Source of the DNA: Gemmatimonadales bacterium
Lineage (GTDB): Bacteria; Gemmatimonadota; Gemmatimonadetes; Palauibacterales; Palauibacteraceae
DNA length: 7,602 nucleotides
Assembly (NCBI GenBank): GCA_030636765.1
Contig: DAOVWI010000102.1
Location: 1-7,602, forward strand
Reading direction: 5' to 3'
Within the stretch, counting starts at the first letter, position 1, and the number at the start of each line of letters is the position of its first letter. A program made the position numbers and the translations under genes. Positions 6,185-7,602 of this stretch are shown here, piece by piece. Under the pieces are notes generated by a model, which saw only the letters and a program-made list of their open reading frames with translations, was not told the DNA's origin and made no database searches.

Positions 6185-6838
6185 GTGTCTGAGATGAGGT
6201 CGAAAGAGATGAGGGAAGAGCTTCATCGCTACCTGGATGGAGAGCTTCTTCGGGAGGAGCTTCCAGGTGACCTGCGCGGGGAAGCCTCGGCATGGGACGC
6301 CCTGCTCGGGGAGGTGCAACGCACCGCGGTAGCGGGAGCGCCCGCAGGGCTGGAGGGAGAGGTCATCCGGGCTCTGGCCGATGAACCGCGATCGGCTCCC
6401 TATGGCGAACCGACGTCGGCCTGGCGCCGTGCGGTGGGTTGGCTCACCCGGCCACGCGTGATCCGTGTGGCGCCGGCGCCGGCGTTCGCGGCTTTCGCGC
6501 TGCTCTTGCTGATGGCAGCGTTCCCATGGCTCCGCGGGTCGTCTCCGGCTCTGACCGACGACACGGTGTACGTCCAGCTGTTTCTCGAGGCGCCCGCCGC
6601 CCGCTCGGTGGCCATCGCCGGCGACTTCAACGGGTGGAGCCCCACCATCAATCTGGAGGATCGCGACGGGGACGGGGTGTGGTCCGGGCGGCTGGCGGTC
6701 CCTCCCGGCATCTATGAGTATATGTTTGTGCTGGACGGCTCCAGGTGGGTGACCGATCCGCACGCGGAGTGGTATTCGGATGACGGCTTCGGCAACCGCA
6801 ACGCGGTGCTGGCGATCCTTTCACCGTCCGGGACCTGA
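6185..6838 (+). CDS. Membrane anti-sigma-like protein with extracytoplasmic CBM48/AMPK-type glycan-binding domain
   Basis: 217 residues from GTG 6185 (ATG 6194 is the alternative); AGGAG lies at 6169-6173. The N-terminal part (about 1-70) is helical and contains ELHRYLDGELLREELP, the opening pattern of anti-sigma domains, but it lacks the HxxxCxxC zinc motif. One membrane span follows at about 95-116 (FAAFALLLLMAAFPW). The C-terminal domain (about 125-214) matches the isoamylase/AMPK-beta CBM48 fold: VAIAGDFNGWSP (Trp151), DGVW (Trp166), PPGIYEYMFVLDG (Tyr177, Tyr179), Trp188-V-T-D-P and FGNRN. In this family the conserved Trp and aromatic residues bind alpha-glucans. Topology predicts the sigma-binding part inside and the CBM outside. 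Inferred role: transducing an envelope or glycan signal to the ECF sigma encoded just upstream. A non-binding structural E-set domain is possible, and the anti-sigma role rests on gene position and the short N-terminal motif. Confidence 0.85.
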   Translation: MSEMRSKEMREELHRYLDGELLREELPGDLRGEASAWDALLGEVQRTAVAGAPAGLEGEVIRALADEPRSAPYGEPTSAWRRAVGWLTRPRVIRVAPAPAFAAFALLLLMAAFPWLRGSSPALTDDTVYVQLFLEAPAARSVAIAGDFNGWSPTINLEDRDGDGVWSGRLAVPPGIYEYMFVLDGSRWVTDPHAEWYSDDGFGNRNAVLAILSPSGT

Positions 6839-6839
6839 G

Positions 6840-6854
6840 GCCGGTTTCACCGGC
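6840..6854 (+). terminator. Short hairpin between the anti-sigma-like and lipoprotein genes
   Basis: GCCGGT (6840-6845), loop TTC, ACCGGC (6849-6854) is a perfect 6-bp stem, 1 nt after the TGA and just before the GGAGG of the next gene. There is no T-run. It is more likely an attenuating or stabilising stem than a full terminator. It resembles the hairpin after modBC in sequence and position. Confidence 0.35.
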
Positions 6855-6869
6855 GACGGAGGATTGTTC

Positions 6870-7553
6870 GTGAATCTCTGCAGGTCGCCCCTCGTGGTGC
6901 TGTTCGCCCTTCTGACCGCGTGCACGGCTCTGCAGGCGCAGACTCCCGAGCTCGAGAGAGCCCTCTCGTCTTACTCCGATTCGGACGCGATCCGCCTCGA
7001 ATCCTTCATCCTGCAGCCGCGTTGGCAGGGTTTCCCGACAGATCTGCTGGTCGCCAAGACGGAGGAAGGAGTGGCGAAGGGAGTGGAGGCGGCCCTCCTC
7101 TTCGAGGCGCTCTCCGACTACGCGGCGCGGCTCGACCGGGCCCACGCGATCCTGGGAGAGAAGGCTTCCGCCACCTCCCTTCAGGCTGCCGCTGACGCGA
7201 TGGCCATAGGCGTCCCGGATGACGTTGTCGGCACGGTGGCGAGTGCGAACCGCGAGGATGCCCGGCTGGCCGCCTCGATGGTGGCGCTCGGCGACCTGGT
7301 CGCGGCGGGCGTGCCGCCCGACCAGGCCGAAGCCCTTCTGCTGGATGCCGCGTTCCGTAGCGGGAAGAACGACGGCGTGCTCCAGATCCCGCCGCTCGTT
7401 CGGCGCTGGATCCGCCAGGGCTACCAGCCCGCCGAAGCCGCTGCCGAGGTCAGGCGATCGCTGGACGTGCCCGGGGGGCCGGATGGCGGGATGCTTGACC
7501 GCTACATCAGGCCCGAGCCCGAGCGCCCCTACCAGCCCCAGCCACCCTTCTAG
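6870..7553 (+). CDS. Putative lipoprotein or secreted helical protein of unknown function
   Basis: 227 residues from GTG 6870, chosen because GGAGG (6858-6862) sits 7 nt upstream and the protein then opens with a signal peptide; the frame is open further left, but that part lies over the previous gene. The signal runs NLCRSPLVVLFALLTAC, giving an LTAC lipobox with Cys18; cleavage after LQA as an ordinary secreted protein is the alternative. The mature part is Ala/Leu/Glu-rich and mostly helical (about residues 45-200), with no catalytic motif or known domain that I recognise. It ends in a Pro-rich tail (PEPERPYQPQPPF). It is the third gene of the sigma/anti-sigma unit, 31 nt after the previous stop, so it may be a regulon member or an envelope partner of the CBM48 protein. 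That link is position only. The stop codon lies inside an 18-bp tandem repeat. Confidence 0.75.
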   Translation: MNLCRSPLVVLFALLTACTALQAQTPELERALSSYSDSDAIRLESFILQPRWQGFPTDLLVAKTEEGVAKGVEAALLFEALSDYAARLDRAHAILGEKASATSLQAAADAMAIGVPDDVVGTVASANREDARLAASMVALGDLVAAGVPPDQAEALLLDAAFRSGKNDGVLQIPPLVRRWIRQGYQPAEAAAEVRRSLDVPGGPDGGMLDRYIRPEPERPYQPQPPF

Positions 7554-7602
7554 CCCCAGCCACCCTTCTAGTCCGGGCCACCCTTCTAGTCCGGGCCCCG
7601 TC
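7536..7602 (+). repeat. 18-bp tandem repeat duplicating the stop codon
   Basis: Units at 7536-7553, 7554-7571 and 7572-7589 end identically in CCACCCTTCTAG. The first two begin CCCCAG and the third TCCGGG; a partial fourth (TCCGGGCC) begins at 7590 and runs toward the window edge. Each unit is six codons in frame, reading PQPPF-stop, PQPPF-stop, SGPPF-stop. The array may continue beyond 7602. Confidence 0.92.

Noticed and set aside
6178..6192. Mini-ORF ATG AGA CGT GTC TGA between the sigma and anti-sigma genes, 4 nt after AGGAG
   Set aside because: Could in principle give reinitiation at ATG 6194, but at four codons it is equally likely to be chance, and GTG 6185 can use the same SD.
6780..6869. 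N-terminal extension of the lipoprotein gene back to ATG 6780
   Set aside because: It overlaps the end of the CBM48 gene and would place 30 residues before the signal peptide; GTG 6870 has a GGAGG at good spacing.

Overview
High-GC bacterial DNA (roughly two thirds G+C by eye) with tightly packed genes, GTG starts and ATGA-type gene overlaps. The gene set points to a Gram-negative-type bacterium outside the classic model phyla. It includes a WtpA-like oxyanion-binding protein, a ModB-ModC fusion, an ECF sigma factor with a membrane anti-sigma protein carrying a CBM48-type domain, and probable lipoproteins. A Gemmatimonadota-like lineage is my best guess, but that is inference. No rRNA, tRNA, CRISPR array, transposase or phage gene was recognised.

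Left block (1-1179, + strand): the 3' end of a MobA/MocA-like nucleotidyltransferase overlaps (ATGA) a WtpA-like tungstate/molybdate-binding protein. This looks like molybdenum/tungsten cofactor synthesis plus oxyanion uptake.

Middle block (1103-3229, - strand): two genes read the other way. One is a fold-type III PLP enzyme of the D-threonine aldolase/D-serine dehydratase family. The other is a two-span membrane protein with a disordered linker and a C-terminal domain resembling the GspE/MshE N-terminal domain. The membrane-protein gene overlaps the end of the WtpA gene tail to tail by 77 bp. A 204-bp non-coding gap lies between the two minus genes.

Right block A (3318/3363-5450, + strand): one polypeptide fuses the transporter permease (ModB/WtpB-like), the ATPase (ModC/WtpC-like) and a TOBE-like C-terminal region interrupted by a 21-bp in-frame repeat. 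With the WtpA-like protein it would form a complete molybdate/tungstate importer, but the two halves of the locus are separated by the antisense pair.

Right block B (5451-7602, + strand): a probable operon of an ECF sigma factor, a single-span anti-sigma-like protein with an extracytoplasmic CBM48/AMPK-type glycan-binding domain, and a putative helical lipoprotein of unknown function. A candidate ECF-type promoter precedes it. The window ends in an 18-bp tandem repeat that duplicates the stop codon of the last gene.

Most unusual points: the zinc-motif-less anti-sigma protein with a glycan-binding domain, the one-chain ModBC, the split and overlapping importer locus, the sigma gene with no canonical start upstream of its conserved N-terminus, and two coding or gene-end tandem repeats. 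I see no clear evidence of a wholly new defence or mobile system.
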